DNA of 64,000 nt from Struthio camelus (taxonomy: Eukaryota > Chordata > Aves > Struthioniformes > Struthionidae): positions 62,142,911 to 62,206,910 of the forward strand of contig NC_090942.1 of NCBI RefSeq assembly GCF_040807025.1, read 5' to 3'. Below, piece after piece: positions 28,601 through 43,600 of this stretch (the first letter of the stretch is position 1; each line of letters begins with the position of its first letter). The notes beneath the pieces were generated by a model. The model did no database searches, had not been told where the DNA came from, and saw only the letters and a list, made by a program, of their open reading frames with translations. A program made the translations under genes and the position numbers.

Positions 28601-31600
28601 GTTTCTAAGTAGAATTCTGACATTCGGGAGGGCTGAGACGGTTACATGGAGATGTACGTCACTCACAGTTCAGCAACAAGCCCTGTATATTAAACTTTTT
28701 AATGTACATAGTGTCTTGGGGGCATTTCTCTTTTTCTGTTTCAGCTCAATGTTCTCCATTCTGACCTGGCAAAACAGCTTGCAGATACAATGGTTCTCCC
28801 AATAATCCAGTTCAGGGAAAAGGATCTCACGGGTAAGTTTATTTTAATTTCTCTCTTGGTAACTTGTTGCCTGATTTATTCCATAGTAAGTTGAGGCTTA
28901 ATATCACAAACACATTTTTCTTATATCCTTTCGCAGAAAAGTTTGATATTTTTCTACTGCAGAATGTCACTGCCAGGTACAGGCTCTTGCTCAGACATAA
29001 ATAGTGCAAATTCACCATACTTTATGCAGATAGTGCAAGTTTGAAAACACACAGCTTTGTTCTTTGTTGAGTCACTCTGCTTTTACATTAGTGTAATTGC
29101 ACTGAAGTCAGTGATGTTATAATCGCCCAAAGTGGGGAAATTTAGCAATGAATCTGGCTTGTAAACAGTATTAATCCCACTACAGAAGTTTAGGTTTATT
29201 TGAAAGGCACAAGCAGGAATTTTTTTTTCCTTCTTAATATGCTATATTGCCTTCATTTTAAGTAATCTGTCCCCTTTAAATCTCTGCTATCCCAGGACAG
29301 TTCCAAGTAAGTTGATTGCACAAACTTGGAGATTTCTTATTTAAACAGCTAAGCAATAATGGAAACATTTGGTATAATTTCAAAAGAGGGCTGATATTCA
29401 AGGTCAAGGACACTCTAACCTACTCATGCAATAGAAACATGAGATTTTAAGCGCAGCATGTTCAGCTCACTCTCCTGTTTATGTACTTTTAAAAGATATT
29501 TTACTGGGAGACAGAACAACTGTAGCAAAGTAATAGCTGGTTTATGTTCCTTATATCCTTCCATCCTATTTAAAAAAGACATCAAGATGCCTATCAAAAT
29601 GGCTATCTTGTTTATAATTTAGTGTTAAAAATCAAGCAGCATTTGGATGGTAAGATTTTGGTTCTATGAAAGCTTTCACAACTCGTTAATGTGGCTTCAT
29701 TGATAGGGTGATTCTGCTCCCATCGTTGTGGTTTCTGTCCCCTGGTGCATAAAAGGGGAGCATAAAAAGAAGATGCAAGTAAAAAGCCTGCAACGAAAAG
29801 CCTCAGCTGCTTCAGACGTGACAAAAAATGAGAGTTTCTTCTGCTTCCTTGGATGTCAAAGTCCATTTTATTCTATCCATCCATCCATCCCAACCTCCAT
29901 TTTTGTCTGACAGTAGAGCAGCGTTTTCAATAGAGAGGCCTGGATGCATTGAAATTTCCCTGTGAGCTTGAACAAAGAAGAAAGGAAAATTAACTGTGTT
30001 CTTGCTTTTACTTATGATCCTGTTATGTGTATGTAGTGAATACTGTAGAAACCTCTAGGTACAAGTTAGTCAAACCTGAGCAAGAATTTCTATCTTCCTG
30101 CATTAGAGTCACGCAGAAGTGTTGGGGGAAGAAAAAGTGGCAGGTAGCTGATCTATGAGTAGGTTGTTACGAGTAACCAGAGACCATGATGACATCTCAC
30201 AATTTCCCTTATTTTTTCACATTTGCAAAATGGCTGTTCTTATGAATGTCCTTTCTTTGTAGCTTTTTGAAAAGGGCTTTGTCAGTTGTAGTATAGACTG
30301 ATACGGACACTGAGAGCAGCTTGTGCCCAACCATTTTGAAAGTTGAGTCGCCTGTTTAGCTTTTCTTCCCTCTACCTCAATGAGAAACTTCTGGCCAATG
30401 TTTAGATGAGCATCATAGCCAGCAGTCAGGTGTGTTTGATAAATGTTTCTTTTCACAGAGAAACTTAACAAAATAAGTTCTGCATTGATGAAGATTCATC
30501 GACAGGAAAGGGGCTTAGTTCAGATGTTGTGGTAGTTTCTGGGACCTACTCAGATTTCTCACTCTCATGTAAGCATGGTCAGGAAGCTGTTCAGGACTGC
30601 TGATCTTTTAAAGTAGTGGTGGACCTTTTGTGATAACAAGTATAGAGAAATGGTGCTTCTTTGGATAAATTACACTGGCAGATATGCAGTCTTTTTCGTA
30701 TTCATAAGTTGTTCGGTGAAGTAAACTCAGCTCTTACTTTTCTGTCTGCCTGTTCATTTCTCAACCAACTGATCTGGTTTATCATTTTCAAGAGAGACAC
30801 AATTTATGCATCTCTACTTTAAAAGGATTAGAATGACTTAGGCATTAAGCATGCGCTAAAAGGTTTTAGTTTTGTTGTGGTCTCGGTTGAACAAACAGTG
30901 TTTACAGCTCTTCTTATTCTGAATATTTAATTTTCTTTTCCAGAAGTAAGCACGTTGAAGGATCTTTTTGGCCTTGCTAGCAATGGTATGTTTCAGGGTT
31001 TTGTTTGTTTCTAATGGCGCGCACCTGTTACATCACAGAAGACATTTTAAATCTATGCACACACACATCACAATTCTAAAAAAAATATTCCTTGTCTACA
31101 GAACATGACGTGTCCATGGCAAAGTATAGCAGGTTACCGAAAAGGAAAGAAAATGAAAAGGTAAAGAATGTGAAAGGGAAAAGGAAAAGTTCTCATCAGC
31201 TGCTCTGTCTACATCACCATAGCTAACCCTTACATGCACTAATGAACTTTTGAGAGTTCATCACTTAAATTCACAGTAGCTTGAGTACTTGTGATTTAGT
31301 TTCCAGGCAGACACAAAGCTTTTAGACTTCAATTCAGCAAAGTTATACCCGTTTACTTCAAGTTAGGCAAGTGATCAAGTGTTTTTCTGAACTAGAACCA
31401 TTCAGATCCAAGGGAGCTCTTCAGACAGAAGCAATCCAAATGGCTATAAATAGATTTGTGTAGGCCTACTGCTGTATGGCTAACGCGATGATGCTGTATC
31501 GCTGAGTACGATTCATTGGGAACTGTGTCATGAAGCCTTGTGTCTGCTGTGTTTAAAACATTCCATTTTCCTCATCTGCCTTCCCGCTAGATTTCTCTGT

Positions 31601-34600
31601 ATGGACTGTAATTCCACTTAACGTGAAACTGAGTTGGTGGGATTGTTTTGTGTTTCTCCTCTCTTCATTGCCCACTGGACCACTACTCCAAAGGACACCC
31701 CTGTATGCCAAGAATATATGATTGGCTCTATCCTAAGAGTGCTTCAATTCTAGAAGGACAGAATGATCCTTTAAGGGAAATGCATTGCAGAAGAGAATGT
31801 AATAGAGCATACTGTGAATTGTTCATCTGTGAATTCTGCACTTACAGGCTTGTGTTGTGACCCCAGCTGCAAATAAACTTCTTGCATTGCCATCAGATCC
31901 AGCGTTAGTTGCAGTAGTTGTGTAGTTTGTAGTCATAGGGGCTGCCCAAATGTGTAAGTTTCTTGCTAGAGCAAGACTTAAAGTACTTGATTTGGGGTTT
32001 GGATTTGCTTTGTTTCTCATCCTTCGTTTTAATGTGGAGAGGTTCTGTAGCGACAGTTGTTTAATGATAACTTGGAAATAATCGGTAGATATATCCAAAT
32101 GAAGAGCAACACTTTGTCAGCCTCTTTTTCAATTTTTATTCAGCTTAAGGCAGAAGTGGCAAAAGAAGTGGCAAATGCAAGGAGAAAGCAGCATCTTTCA
32201 TCTCTGCAATATTACTGTGCCCTGAATGCTCTGCAGTACAGGAAGAGAGTAGCAATGATGGAGCCTATGCTAGGATACACACGAGGACAGGTATGGACGG
32301 TAAAGCTACAATATCACCTAGACATGCCCCTGGGAAGAATAAGACATTGTAGCTCTGGACTTTTTTGGCAGCTGACAAACGAAAACAGGAGAAAAACATA
32401 TTCAGCCTGCCTAGATTTTAACAACTGACTTTGTTTGTGGCAGATCGTTGAGTGCTTAGACATTCAGAAAAGACACCAATAAAAAAAAGTCCAATACGCT
32501 TAAATGCAAAATCAGTACAGCCTGTGTTTAATTCATTCATGACTAAACTGTCGGTATAATAGCATCTACTTGCACTGTTTACTCTGTGTCTGCACAAACT
32601 CTCCTATGCTGCAGTTTCCTTTCTTGCACACGATGTTCAGCATACTGATGAGTTTACAGGCCAGGGAACAGAGCCTGCACTGGAGAACTGGAGAGATGGA
32701 ACAGTAGAATGGATTGAGCATACGGCTGGGTGGGAAATCCTTTCTGTAATCTTTATTCTGCCAGCAATTTGATGGAGTGGCTGAACGCACGTTTCTCAAA
32801 TCTGTAAAATGTGGTAGCAGTACTAATAATCTGACCTTCCAGGATGTCGGCAGAATCAACAAACTAGTGTTTTAACAGCACTTGATTCTCATTACACGCT
32901 CATTTTAAGGGTCCCTTGTGCTTCCACACTGATGAAAGAAAGCATCTGGGAAAATGAGAGCGGGGCCACAAAAATAGAAAGAACGGATTCAGTGCTCTGT
33001 TAGAGATTGTAGTGTGGATCATCTTCTCCATTGTTCTGTGTCTTTTGCAAATCATGAGCCCTGTACGAAATGGGTACTAAATGAGAATTCACAGTTGCTT
33101 TCCCCAAATCGGGAGTTCACACTGCTTCTCTGCTGTAATTATATCTGGGTAAAAGAAGCTACCTGGAAGCCAAAGAGAACTTCTTTCCTTGTGTTTTATC
33201 TGACAAAACTGCCATATCTCAGTGCTTTATGCAGGAAAGTCTTAGGCTGCTGTGGGAATGGCTGAGCAGCCAGAAGCCATTTGATGTCGATGCTTAAATA
33301 CTGTGAACCACCCTTCAGCTTTGCCAGTATATGTTTTCTTTATTAATCACTCAAAACTTGTGTGCCTTGTATTTCACGCTTTGCAGAATGGCAGGCCCTG
33401 AAGAATTTTCTGGAAGAAGCACTTGCTAATGCAGGATTTGTTTGACTGAAAACCGACATCAGCATCTGAGCTAGGCATGTCAGTCTCATTGTAGTCAGTG
33501 GGATTTAAGACTCTTCCCTCCTAAAGTAGGCTTCTGCAATGGAAGAGGTGAATCAATCTGTAGAGAGCCTGTTTCTCTCCTTTGTCTATAAAAGGACAAT
33601 TCTGTGACCAATAACTTAGTTGCAGAAATCCTGTGATAATTATAGGTAAGAGGAATCCCATCTCCCAGGGTTAGGGGAAAAGGAGTGGAATTGCAAGTAC
33701 AGTCAGATGACAGAAAAGTAATTGCGCAACAGCGAAGAATTGTTTCAATGTTTTTACGTTTCTGCCAGTAGTAGTTCACTGGATCTTTTGGAGAAAGCTA
33801 ATTAGTCTCACACACGTTACCCACATCCATGTTTCACACAGCTGTCGGGATGTCCTAACTGTGACTGTGCCTCACAAAGGGGTAATCCAAGGTCAAGTCT
33901 AAACCAAGCGCCTTACTGCTGTTGCGTGCCTGCTGAGCCATACTACCAACGTGTTCCTAGCATGAATTCATCTTCTGTCACAAAAAGTGCACTTTGACCT
34001 TTGTGGCTTCTTTCAGTTCCTTCAGTAGAACAAAATCAGTGATAAAACTGTATTTGATATAACTGGTTGCCCTGGAGGCTTCTGCTGGCACAGAAGCTCA
34101 TGCACTGCTCATGCATCACTGTCCTGACAGACTTTGTCGTAGCAGTTGAAAAAATTTTAGATTGGACTTGATCTTCCAAATCTAATGGAAGATTTATGTC
34201 GCGTGCCCTTTGCATTGGAGGCAGTGGCACATAGCACCACCAGACTCAATGCTGGACAGTGCTGCTGTGGGAGAAGGCTACCTATCTTCTTTAGTCATTC
34301 AGCATTGGGAAGGTACCTGTCAGCAGCCAGTAGCTTCTGCGTGTGTAAACTGGTGTGTGAGAGGGTGGAAGGGTGCAAAAGTGATAAAGACAAAGAGAGG
34401 AAGGCAAGGCAGTTGTTTTAACGGTGTCTTTAATTGTCAGCCCAAGGCATTGGCCACCATGGGATCACTGTTAACACAAGCCCCACAGCGTGTTACTTGT
34501 CTGCCAGAGCCTTCCAAGATAACTTCCAGCTACCCTTGTTGTATTTTTCAGATCAACTTTTTTAAGAAGGGAGCAGAGATGTTTTCCAAAAGAATGGACA

Positions 34601-37600
34601 GCTTTTTGTCATCTGTTTCAGACATGGTTCAAAGGTAAGATGATACTTAGGCTTCCTTTTGTTTGTTCCTTTGAATTCTGAGCAATATTGCTATGATCTT
34701 CAGGATATAGTAGACACTACCTGTGTTTAACTCAGGAGAGTGCTTCCATGCTTGTATTGCATTGTTGGGTATATAATGCTAAAGCAGCAGGTAGAAGGGA
34801 GGTATCTAAGTACATATAAAGGAAAATTCTGTCAGTGTGCTGCAGACTATTTGTACAGTATAGCCAGTAACTGTATACTGTAAGTGTTTAAACGCGCTTT
34901 CTGAACACAAAAACATGGAATTTGGGCTTGAAAGGGCTTAACAGAAGTAATAATCTAATAGAGCTAAAATGTATTCTGAATTACAGGTATTTATACTGGC
35001 TGGGTCTTCTGTAATAAAAATAATTAATTTTTACAGTAGCCTGCAAAATTAGATTTAGGGCCTGTAGCGGTTGATGCTGTAGGTACACAAGGCAAATAAA
35101 ACCTCTTGCCTAGAGAACATATCCATTGCATCCAGTGTAGGCTGTATCTGTCCACTTGAGCTCAAACTCTTATCCAAAGGAGAGATTGTAACAGAGATTG
35201 ACGTTTTCTTTATACGTTGTAAACGTTATAAACGTTACACTTAAAATGAAACCTGTCGGAGAGAACATGAAATATTTATTTTAAATCAGCTGGAACACTA
35301 GACTGATTCCTTTTCCTTGTTGCCTCTTACCTTTCATATTGGAATATATCCACATCCTTACTTATATTGACCTGGTGGGATTTTAAATAATGCATACTTG
35401 TTAATTTGAAAGCAGCGTTATAAATAACTTCACTGTGTAGTAGATTGTCTTTCACCAAATGATTCTTCATTTCCTATACCTTTATGCTTATTCATATACC
35501 CTTTCACACTCATTCTTAAAACAATTCCCTCCGTAGTCAACATAGCATTTGTACCGAGCGGATGACAGACTTTAAACTCCCTTAAAATAGTGCCCTCTGT
35601 TTATTAAGACTAGAGCATTTTGCCTGTGTCTTACAGGCTCTGTGTGCAAGGACCACTTTATATATGTAAAGATTCTTGCTGTGTAATGAGGATCCGACCA
35701 CTGGATCCTCACCATAGAATAAGCCCTTGTTTTCCAAAGTCTGATGGATTTGCTCTCTGGACAGTACACAGGGCTAATTGGAAACAAAAATAGGCTGCTC
35801 ACTTGGTTTGCCGGGTCTGCCTTTTTCCTTTTTTACTTTCTCCTTCCCTCCCCCCCACCAAAGTCTGTCACATAGCAAAGCTGGAAAGCATAACCCAAAT
35901 GTGGCTAAAGCAGGGGTGTGAGGTCCTTAGAAAACTCAGAAGAGAAGCTTGCAAAATTCCGAACCACACTATACAGCTCAGCAGTTATCAACACAGGACA
36001 TGGTTTCATGATTTAAGATCACACAGTCGTTGAAAAACGTGTCCCTTTCCTTCTTGGGTGCTGGAAATCACGAGGCCCTAGGTGAGTCAGATCTGCCGCT
36101 GATCTAGCTAAAAGCGTTTTGTCAGATTTGTTTTCTTTCAGAACAGCAAGTTGATCCAGCTCACTGTGCAGCTCCAGAATTTCGGTAGCAATGTAGTGTT
36201 ACATCTGTTTAAGCTGATTGTGAAACTTGACTCTTCATATTAAAAGTATTTTCATGTACATAGTAAACATTGCTTACAGTCACAAAGCATGTTAGAGAGA
36301 TCGTTAACTTATTTTCAGTAAGCAATTGATCTAGTTGCCACAAATGCATAGAACCTCAGAATTACCAACTATTTCTCTCTTTTCTACCTTGAACATAAGA
36401 GACAGGCCCTAGGAAGAGGAATCCAAGTCTCGGGAACCATGAAGATGCCAGGGCAGTTTTGTTAGAAGGAATTTATGGTGCAACAAAAATAGCTGATGAA
36501 AAAATTCATTGAAGTAGTACTAATATAAAAGCTGACGGCACTGTTCCATTTTTTTTCAACGTTGAATTTAAATAATTCCAGTTCGGTCATTTAACAGTGA
36601 AAGGCACTAGGTTGCAAAATTATTTTCTACTTCAATTCAAATCCAATGATATTACTCAGCCTTATAGGTGTCTTGGCCAGGTGGTAAGATACCCACAGTT
36701 GGTCTCCTTTTGGAGATGATGTAGGAGCTTAGGACGTCTCAGCTTTCAAAGACAGGGAAATGCTGGAAATGAGCTATCACAAAGCAAACTAACACCAAGA
36801 TGCAAAAGTAACTATTCATCTGGCCAGTCACATCCTGCTTAGCGCTGACTTAGTGTCTTTCTAGGTCACTTCTGCAGTTACAGTACATCACCAGCTTCTA
36901 CAGCAAGCGAAAGAGAACAGAGGAGGAGCCATACGTGCTTGCCTTGTACTCTTCTACAGGGTTTTGGCAACTGTCAGAGCTAGGATAGTGGCCTCAACGG
37001 ATCTTTGGTCCTGCTCTGTATTATGTGCTCATGTTCCCCATAAGGTTTAGGCTCTTAGGCAGCAAGGAGGGGGGGAAAATTGCTTAAAGCACAGGTGCAG
37101 GTGCTAATAACTTTCTAAGGTAAAGGAATGACAAGTATTCTTGTGCTCCCACCCATGAGTCTTCCTGGTAACTTGGATACAGTTAGCAACTCCTTAAGTT
37201 GGGAAAAGTTATTAAGTCAAATATTTACTAGTATTCTTTTTCTGAAAGTTGCATATGGACTTTTGGAGGTCATATGGTCCAACCACCTGCTGAGAGGAGT
37301 GTCAACTAGAGGAGACTGCTCAGGGCCATGTCCAGTCAAATTTTGAGCATCTCCAAGGACGGAGATTCCCCAGCCTTTCTGGGCCCTCGGTTTAGTGTTT
37401 GACCACTCCCACTGTGAATTTCCCCCTCCCTCCCCCTCACCCCAGTATCTAATCAGAATTTCCCTTGTTGCAGCTTCTGTCTGTTGCCTCACATCCTGTC
37501 ACTGTGCACCTCCAAGAAGGGTCTGGCTTTGTCTGCCTGCGTACTCTCCCTTCAGGTAGTTAAAGTATCAGTACGATCCCTCCTTAGCCTTCACTTCCTG

Positions 37601-40600
37601 AGGCTGAAAAACAGTGTTCTCTGGCCCCCTAACCATCTTGGTGGCCCTTCACTGGACTTGCTCTAGTTTGTCAGCGTCTTTCACATGCTGGAGGTCCAAA
37701 AGTGGACGCAGTACTCCAGCTGGAGTCTCATCAAATGCTGAATAGAGGGGAATAATGATTGCCTTTGGCCTGCTGGCTACGGTCTTGCTCATAGAGCTGA
37801 GGATGTATAGCACTGCCTCATGCTCAACTGCTTGTTCTCCAGGACCCCCATGTCCTTCGCTAACAGCTGCTTTTTATCTGGTTGCCTGACAGCCTGTACT
37901 GTTGCACAGGGTTATTTTATCAAAGGTGCAGGACTTTGCTGAACTTCACAAGATTCCTGTCTGCCCATTTCTCACCCTGTCGAGTTCCTTCTGAGTAGCA
38001 ACCCTCCACTCCAGCATACCAGTCACTCCTCCCAGTTTGATGTCATCTGCAAGCTTGCTGAGGGTGGAGTTTGTCCCATTGTCCAGCTCTTCTTAAAGAC
38101 TTTAAACTGCTACCCCAGTAGTAAACTGCTACCATGAGGGATGCCACTAATAGCTGGGTACTACTAGTCAGACTTTGTATCGCTGATTACAACCCATTCA
38201 GCCCCGTAGTCCAGCTAACTTTTCTACTCATCTTACAGTCCCCTTCTCCAGTTACATTTCACCAGTTTGTTTCCTATAGCATCCGTACGGGCAGTGTGAA
38301 AGGCCTTGTCAAAGTCAAGTGAAATAACGTCCAGTACACTCCTCCCATCCACCAAGCCAGTCATCTCATCACAGAAGGCAGTTGGGTTGGTCAGGCATGA
38401 TTTACCCTTGGTAAATTTGTGCTGGCTATTCCCAGTCACCTTCTTGTTCTTTGTGTGCTTGGAAATGGCTTCCAGGAGAATTTGCTCTATAACTTTCCTA
38501 GGGACTGAGGTACGGCTGACCGGCCCATGGTTCCCCAGATTCTGTTTCTGGCCCTTCTTGAAGATGGGTATGACACTTACCTTTTTTTAGTCATTAGAAA
38601 CCTTCCCTGACCATAGTGAACTTCGGAAGATGATAGAGCGCAGCCTTGCAGGAACATCAGCCAGCTGGACTTCAGTTCACAGAAGGGTACTGCAGACAGA
38701 TGATCTAAAACCATCTGTTATTGCCTTGTCCACCGATGCACCAAATAGTGCTTGCAGCTGACATGGAGTTCCATGACATTATTTATCTGACAGTTTACCT
38801 AGCAGTTATTTTTAAGATTTTTAAATTTATTATGTCACATTTTCAAAATGGCAGGTCTTTAGTTGCTTTCTGACTGAGCCCATCTGACTGATATGTGTTG
38901 ATCAGGAGAATCTGCCAGCCAAACACAGCATTATTGAGGCTGACGGAAAGAAGGCAGGATTTTTGGTCTGATAGGCCTGTTAAAGCAATCTTTGGGAACC
39001 ACTGAAAATTAAGTGTTCACAATGATTGTCTGAGACAATAGAACTGGAAAGCAAAAAGAAAAATTAAGGTATTTCACTGGCATATAGTGACTCTGATCTC
39101 TCAATGCTTGTTTTTCCCATAAAAATCACCGCTCTGGTTTCCCCTTCAAACCAAATGTGTCTTACAGGAGGATTACGCATACATAGATGTTTAGCACTGC
39201 ACTGTACATCTGCATGATATGCGTTCTACAAAGAACTGTCATTTTCTTTCTGAGTTGAATTTGCACTCAGATACCCTTTCATAATTATCACTTTTAGCAA
39301 ACAGGATGTATACAAGTATATTCAAAACGAGTTCAGTTTTGCCAGCTTGCACCTAGGATGCTTTCTGAATCACACCAATGTGTAAAACTGTATTGTAAAC
39401 AAAAATTAAAACTAAAACAGGACTTGAACTATAGATTTAGCTAAAATATTTTCTTATGCTGAATTCAGTGGAAAACTTACTGCTGGAAATCTGTGATCAG
39501 TTAACCAGTGGTCTCATGACAAGAATTCAAACACATAATGCAGTTGCAGGAATAAGAGAAAGTTCTGTGAAAGCCAGGAGATACTACAGTAAAGCCTACT
39601 TTGAACTGTGCCACTATACTAGAACAATTTCTGTATATGTTCAGCACTGTAAACTCATTGTTTCAGGCATTGTTTCAGGTGTTGTGGCTCTCAAAAAACA
39701 GAACTTGCCTCTTCACTCTCAACTTCTAAACGTTCCTTATATGTACCCATTTCAGGCTTATAGCATACTCTGAAATTTCTAACCACTGTCTCTTTATAGT
39801 GCTTGGAGGAAGAAGATAACCTGAGTACAAACAGTACACGTTTTAAGAAAAAAAGCATAGCTACTGTCTAAAACATACTGAAAGTAATATCTTCAAGCTG
39901 GGCTTTCAAAGCAAAGAGCAAGGGGAAGGGGAAATCTTGGCTATGCTTTTGCTGCCAGCCTGCCAAAGATAGCTGTGTTTTCCTTAAGCCATTGTTAATA
40001 TCGGCAAAGCATGTGCATCGCATCTCTTTAGCCTCAGATGACGTTTTCTGGGAGTAGCTCCCTATTGGTATGCCTCTTTCTTCCATTCTTTCCAAACTGC
40101 ACTGATTTATCCAGTGCTTAGAGAAACCCTTGGACATGTAATCTTACATTATCTTTCCTGGAAAGTCTGTTTTAAAGATAAACTTTATCTTTACGCTACT
40201 CCAAACCAGGTAGGAGATTTTACTCCGAAGCTTTACAAATTTAATTGGAGTCATATATAATCTCAACTGGTATTTTTGTTCTTGTAGGGTTACAGATGTT
40301 AGCTATATCCTGGTATAAAGTGACTAACGAGGACTTTTTTTCTCCTCCCCGCCAGCATACAGGGAGAGTTGGATGCTGAAGCTGAAGCAATGAGGGTATC
40401 ACAGCAGGATTTAATTTCCGTTAATGAATCTGTTTACACCCCAGATTCTGATGTAACTTCACCTGCTATCAATAGAAATCTCATCCAGAAGGCTGGCTAC
40501 CTTAATCTAAGAAAGTAAGACAACTATTGCTACCTCCTAGCTTGTTTGATTGCTAACTAGCTGCTGCGTTTGTTTAGGTCTTTAAGACTCTTTATGTAAT

Positions 40601-43600
40601 GAGGTTTTAGGCTACTCAATCACTGTAGTAGTTCTACCCTTCAGCTCCTAAGTATCTCTGTTATCTTTGAAAATACAGTTTACAAGCTTAAACCAATTAG
40701 ACTAATCAATACTTTTTCTGCGTGTGAGCATTGGAACACTTACTAATTTCTAGCAGCCTGCTATGACCTGCATTACAGTATAATTTAAAGGACTCCAGAG
40801 CTAGGGAGAAGATGGAACAGGAGATACTATTGCAGAATTTACTTTTTTTAAAGATGATCGTTTGTGCTAAATTTTTTCTCACTGCTTATCAGCTTGAAAA
40901 TACATTTCTTTATCAAGCTAAATAATATACCACTTAATAATAAAAATCCTTTTATTCCCTAGCTAGGAGATAGCGCTGATATATTTTCTTTAATTTGGGA
41001 TGCTTGGAACTAGCGTTCCAAGCTAGTTTTTAATTAGCGTTCCAAGCAAGTTTTTTTAATTTGGGATGCTTCAACTTCCATTAAGGATTAATTTCAGCTA
41101 GGAACAGGTGGATCTTTTAATTCTAAACTAGGTTTCACCATTTAAAAAAAAAAAAAAAAATCCAGCACTGAAAATAAAGCAGCTTAGCATCAGAATATGT
41201 TCACAGTTTTAAAAGGTCATTTGGAGTCATTTCTAAAATACTGCTGAGTCTTTAGCACTGCATATTCTCTTCAGTAAAACAGGTCTGGTGACTACAACGT
41301 GGGAAAGGCTGTATTTCTTCACTCAAGGTGGCAACTTGATGTGTCAGCCACGGGGAGCGGTAGCTGGAGGATTGATTCAGGATCTGGACAACTGCTCTGT
41401 TATGGCTGTAGACTGTGAAGACAGAAGATACTGCTTTCAGATCACCACTCCTACAGGCAAACCGTATGAGACACAGGTTTTATTTGAGGACAGCCACAGT
41501 CACACCTACCCTTTCAGATGGTGTTTCGCATAAAACATGCTTGCTATAATAGTAAGCTTTTCTGAGTTTCCAAAAGGGTGTTTCCAGATTAAACGCATGT
41601 TTGTTCCCATCTGCCTCCCCCACGTTGCCCGAACAGCAAATGTATCGTTTAGCTGCAGTCTATTCATGGTTTTTGTTCCTTTGATAGTAGAGAAAAAGCG
41701 TGGTGACCGTATTAGGAGAACTGGAGTCAAGTAGTCCTGGGGTCTGCTGCTAGCGTTGACACACTGTGTTTATATTTTAGGGGTATAACTCTTCAAGCAG
41801 AAAGCAAGAAGGAATATGAAGAGGTAAAAATATTTTTATAATGTTGTCATTCTTGTATACAAACAAGTTTGAAGAGTTCAATTTCATTTTTCCCTTCTAG
41901 TGGATATGTGCTATCAACAACATCTCCAGACAGATCTATCTCACCGACAATCCAGAGGTGGGAGCTTGTTTCCATCTTTTAGCCTGTTCCTTCCAGCTTG
42001 CTTTGTTGTTGCTCTTTGCATGATAATGCACCCAAAGTACACGTGTAAAAGAGCAGTTCCTTTTTGTTTTCATAGGCAGCTGCTATCAAGTTAAATCAGA
42101 CAGCTCTACAAGCAGTGACTCCCATTACCAGCTTTGGGAAAAAACACGAAGTTCACCGTCCCAGGTAACGTGCTCACTTGCATGGACTAGAGACTGTTGT
42201 GTGCTCAGTCATACTCCTCTTATGGAGCAACAGTAGCCCAGAAGTCCTGTCTAGGCCCTGGCTTTGCAAGCCTGGCTGTGCTTGCAGATTCCTGTACTGG
42301 TGTTTCCTAGTGAAAGCCGTAAGAGATGGTAAGTGTCGAGGGTAATGCTCGTTGCTCCAGCTCACACCTTTAAAACTCCTTATAGGTGCCATTGGGTTTT
42401 TGCTGCTTGTTCTGAAACAAAGGTAATGCCTTATTTGTAAACGTTGTGTAGTAATGGAATGACTGGTGATGGTGCAACACAGCCCCCAGTATACATTAAA
42501 GCCAGTGTATTTTTAAATATTATCTCAACCAGTTCCTGTCGGTGTTCACAGGACTATGCCTTATGTCGCTGTCAGAATCTAATTATTGTTCTCCTGTGCT
42601 CATTCAGATCAATCATTCAAGCTACCCTCTTTCTTCAGAAATTGTTAATAGTGCTGTAGGAGATATGCTCATATTCAAAATACATATTTTATGTATGGTT
42701 TCTCTGCCCACTTCATTCATGATCCCAGCATCCTGCCCACTGAGGGCTCTTCAGACTCCATGATCAGAGCTGGTGTTCAAGTCCAGCGTTGGACTGAATT
42801 CCTGCTTTGAGCAGCAGTGTGCTAAGTTAAATAGGGCAAGTTTGTGTCACACTGACTTCAACACGAGGAAACTTTTCTGCAAAATTTGTCAGAAAATTGT
42901 AAACTCTTACTTAGATGTTTACTTCTAGACATTCAAACCTTTTTCATATCTTCTGCCTCTCAAGCCAGAGCATTTATTATGCTTTGTTGTTCCCTTTGTT
43001 GTGATTGCTTACAGATTCCAAAGATCCCCTATAGGCATGGGGAATGTCAGTCAAATTACTTCCTTTCTCATTTTATTCACGGTACAGCTGTTTGACTTTG
43101 ATTAGAATTTTATAAAACAGGAAGTACCTCTGTCTATTTCACTGAGCAAAGAAAATTATTATTTCATTGATAGGTTATCTCTGAGTCACTTCTACATCTC
43201 TGTGCAACCAGAAAGCTTTCTAGACATAAAAGATGCTACTAGTAAAATGAGTGTACCATATGTAGTAATGTGTATCATTATGACTTCTGTAGCTGTGGGG
43301 AAACTTGAAATTTCATTCTTTGAGAAAAGGTGCAGGAAGCAATTTGACTGAGTATGTAACGTGTTTTCTTAACCATCACATTGAAAAATGCCTGTGGCCA
43401 GGAAGGATCTCAAAAGATGTTGTGATTGCCATGTGTACCTTTAGATACACCGCTGTTTGAACTGGTATGGGTTGTAAATACGGCCACTAGAGGGCAAGGA
43501 GCAAACAGTGACCTGTTCCTGAAGCTCAGTCCACGCTCACTTAGAATTGATCTGAATGCTGATTTAATATACCAACCTTTACTTCTCTTCTAAATGATTT

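Noticed and set aside
29089..31400. Short segments (about 29089-29150 and 31326-31400) resembling old amniote transposon hairpin ends
   Set aside because: Matches are too diverged and short to support by eye; a profile search would be needed.
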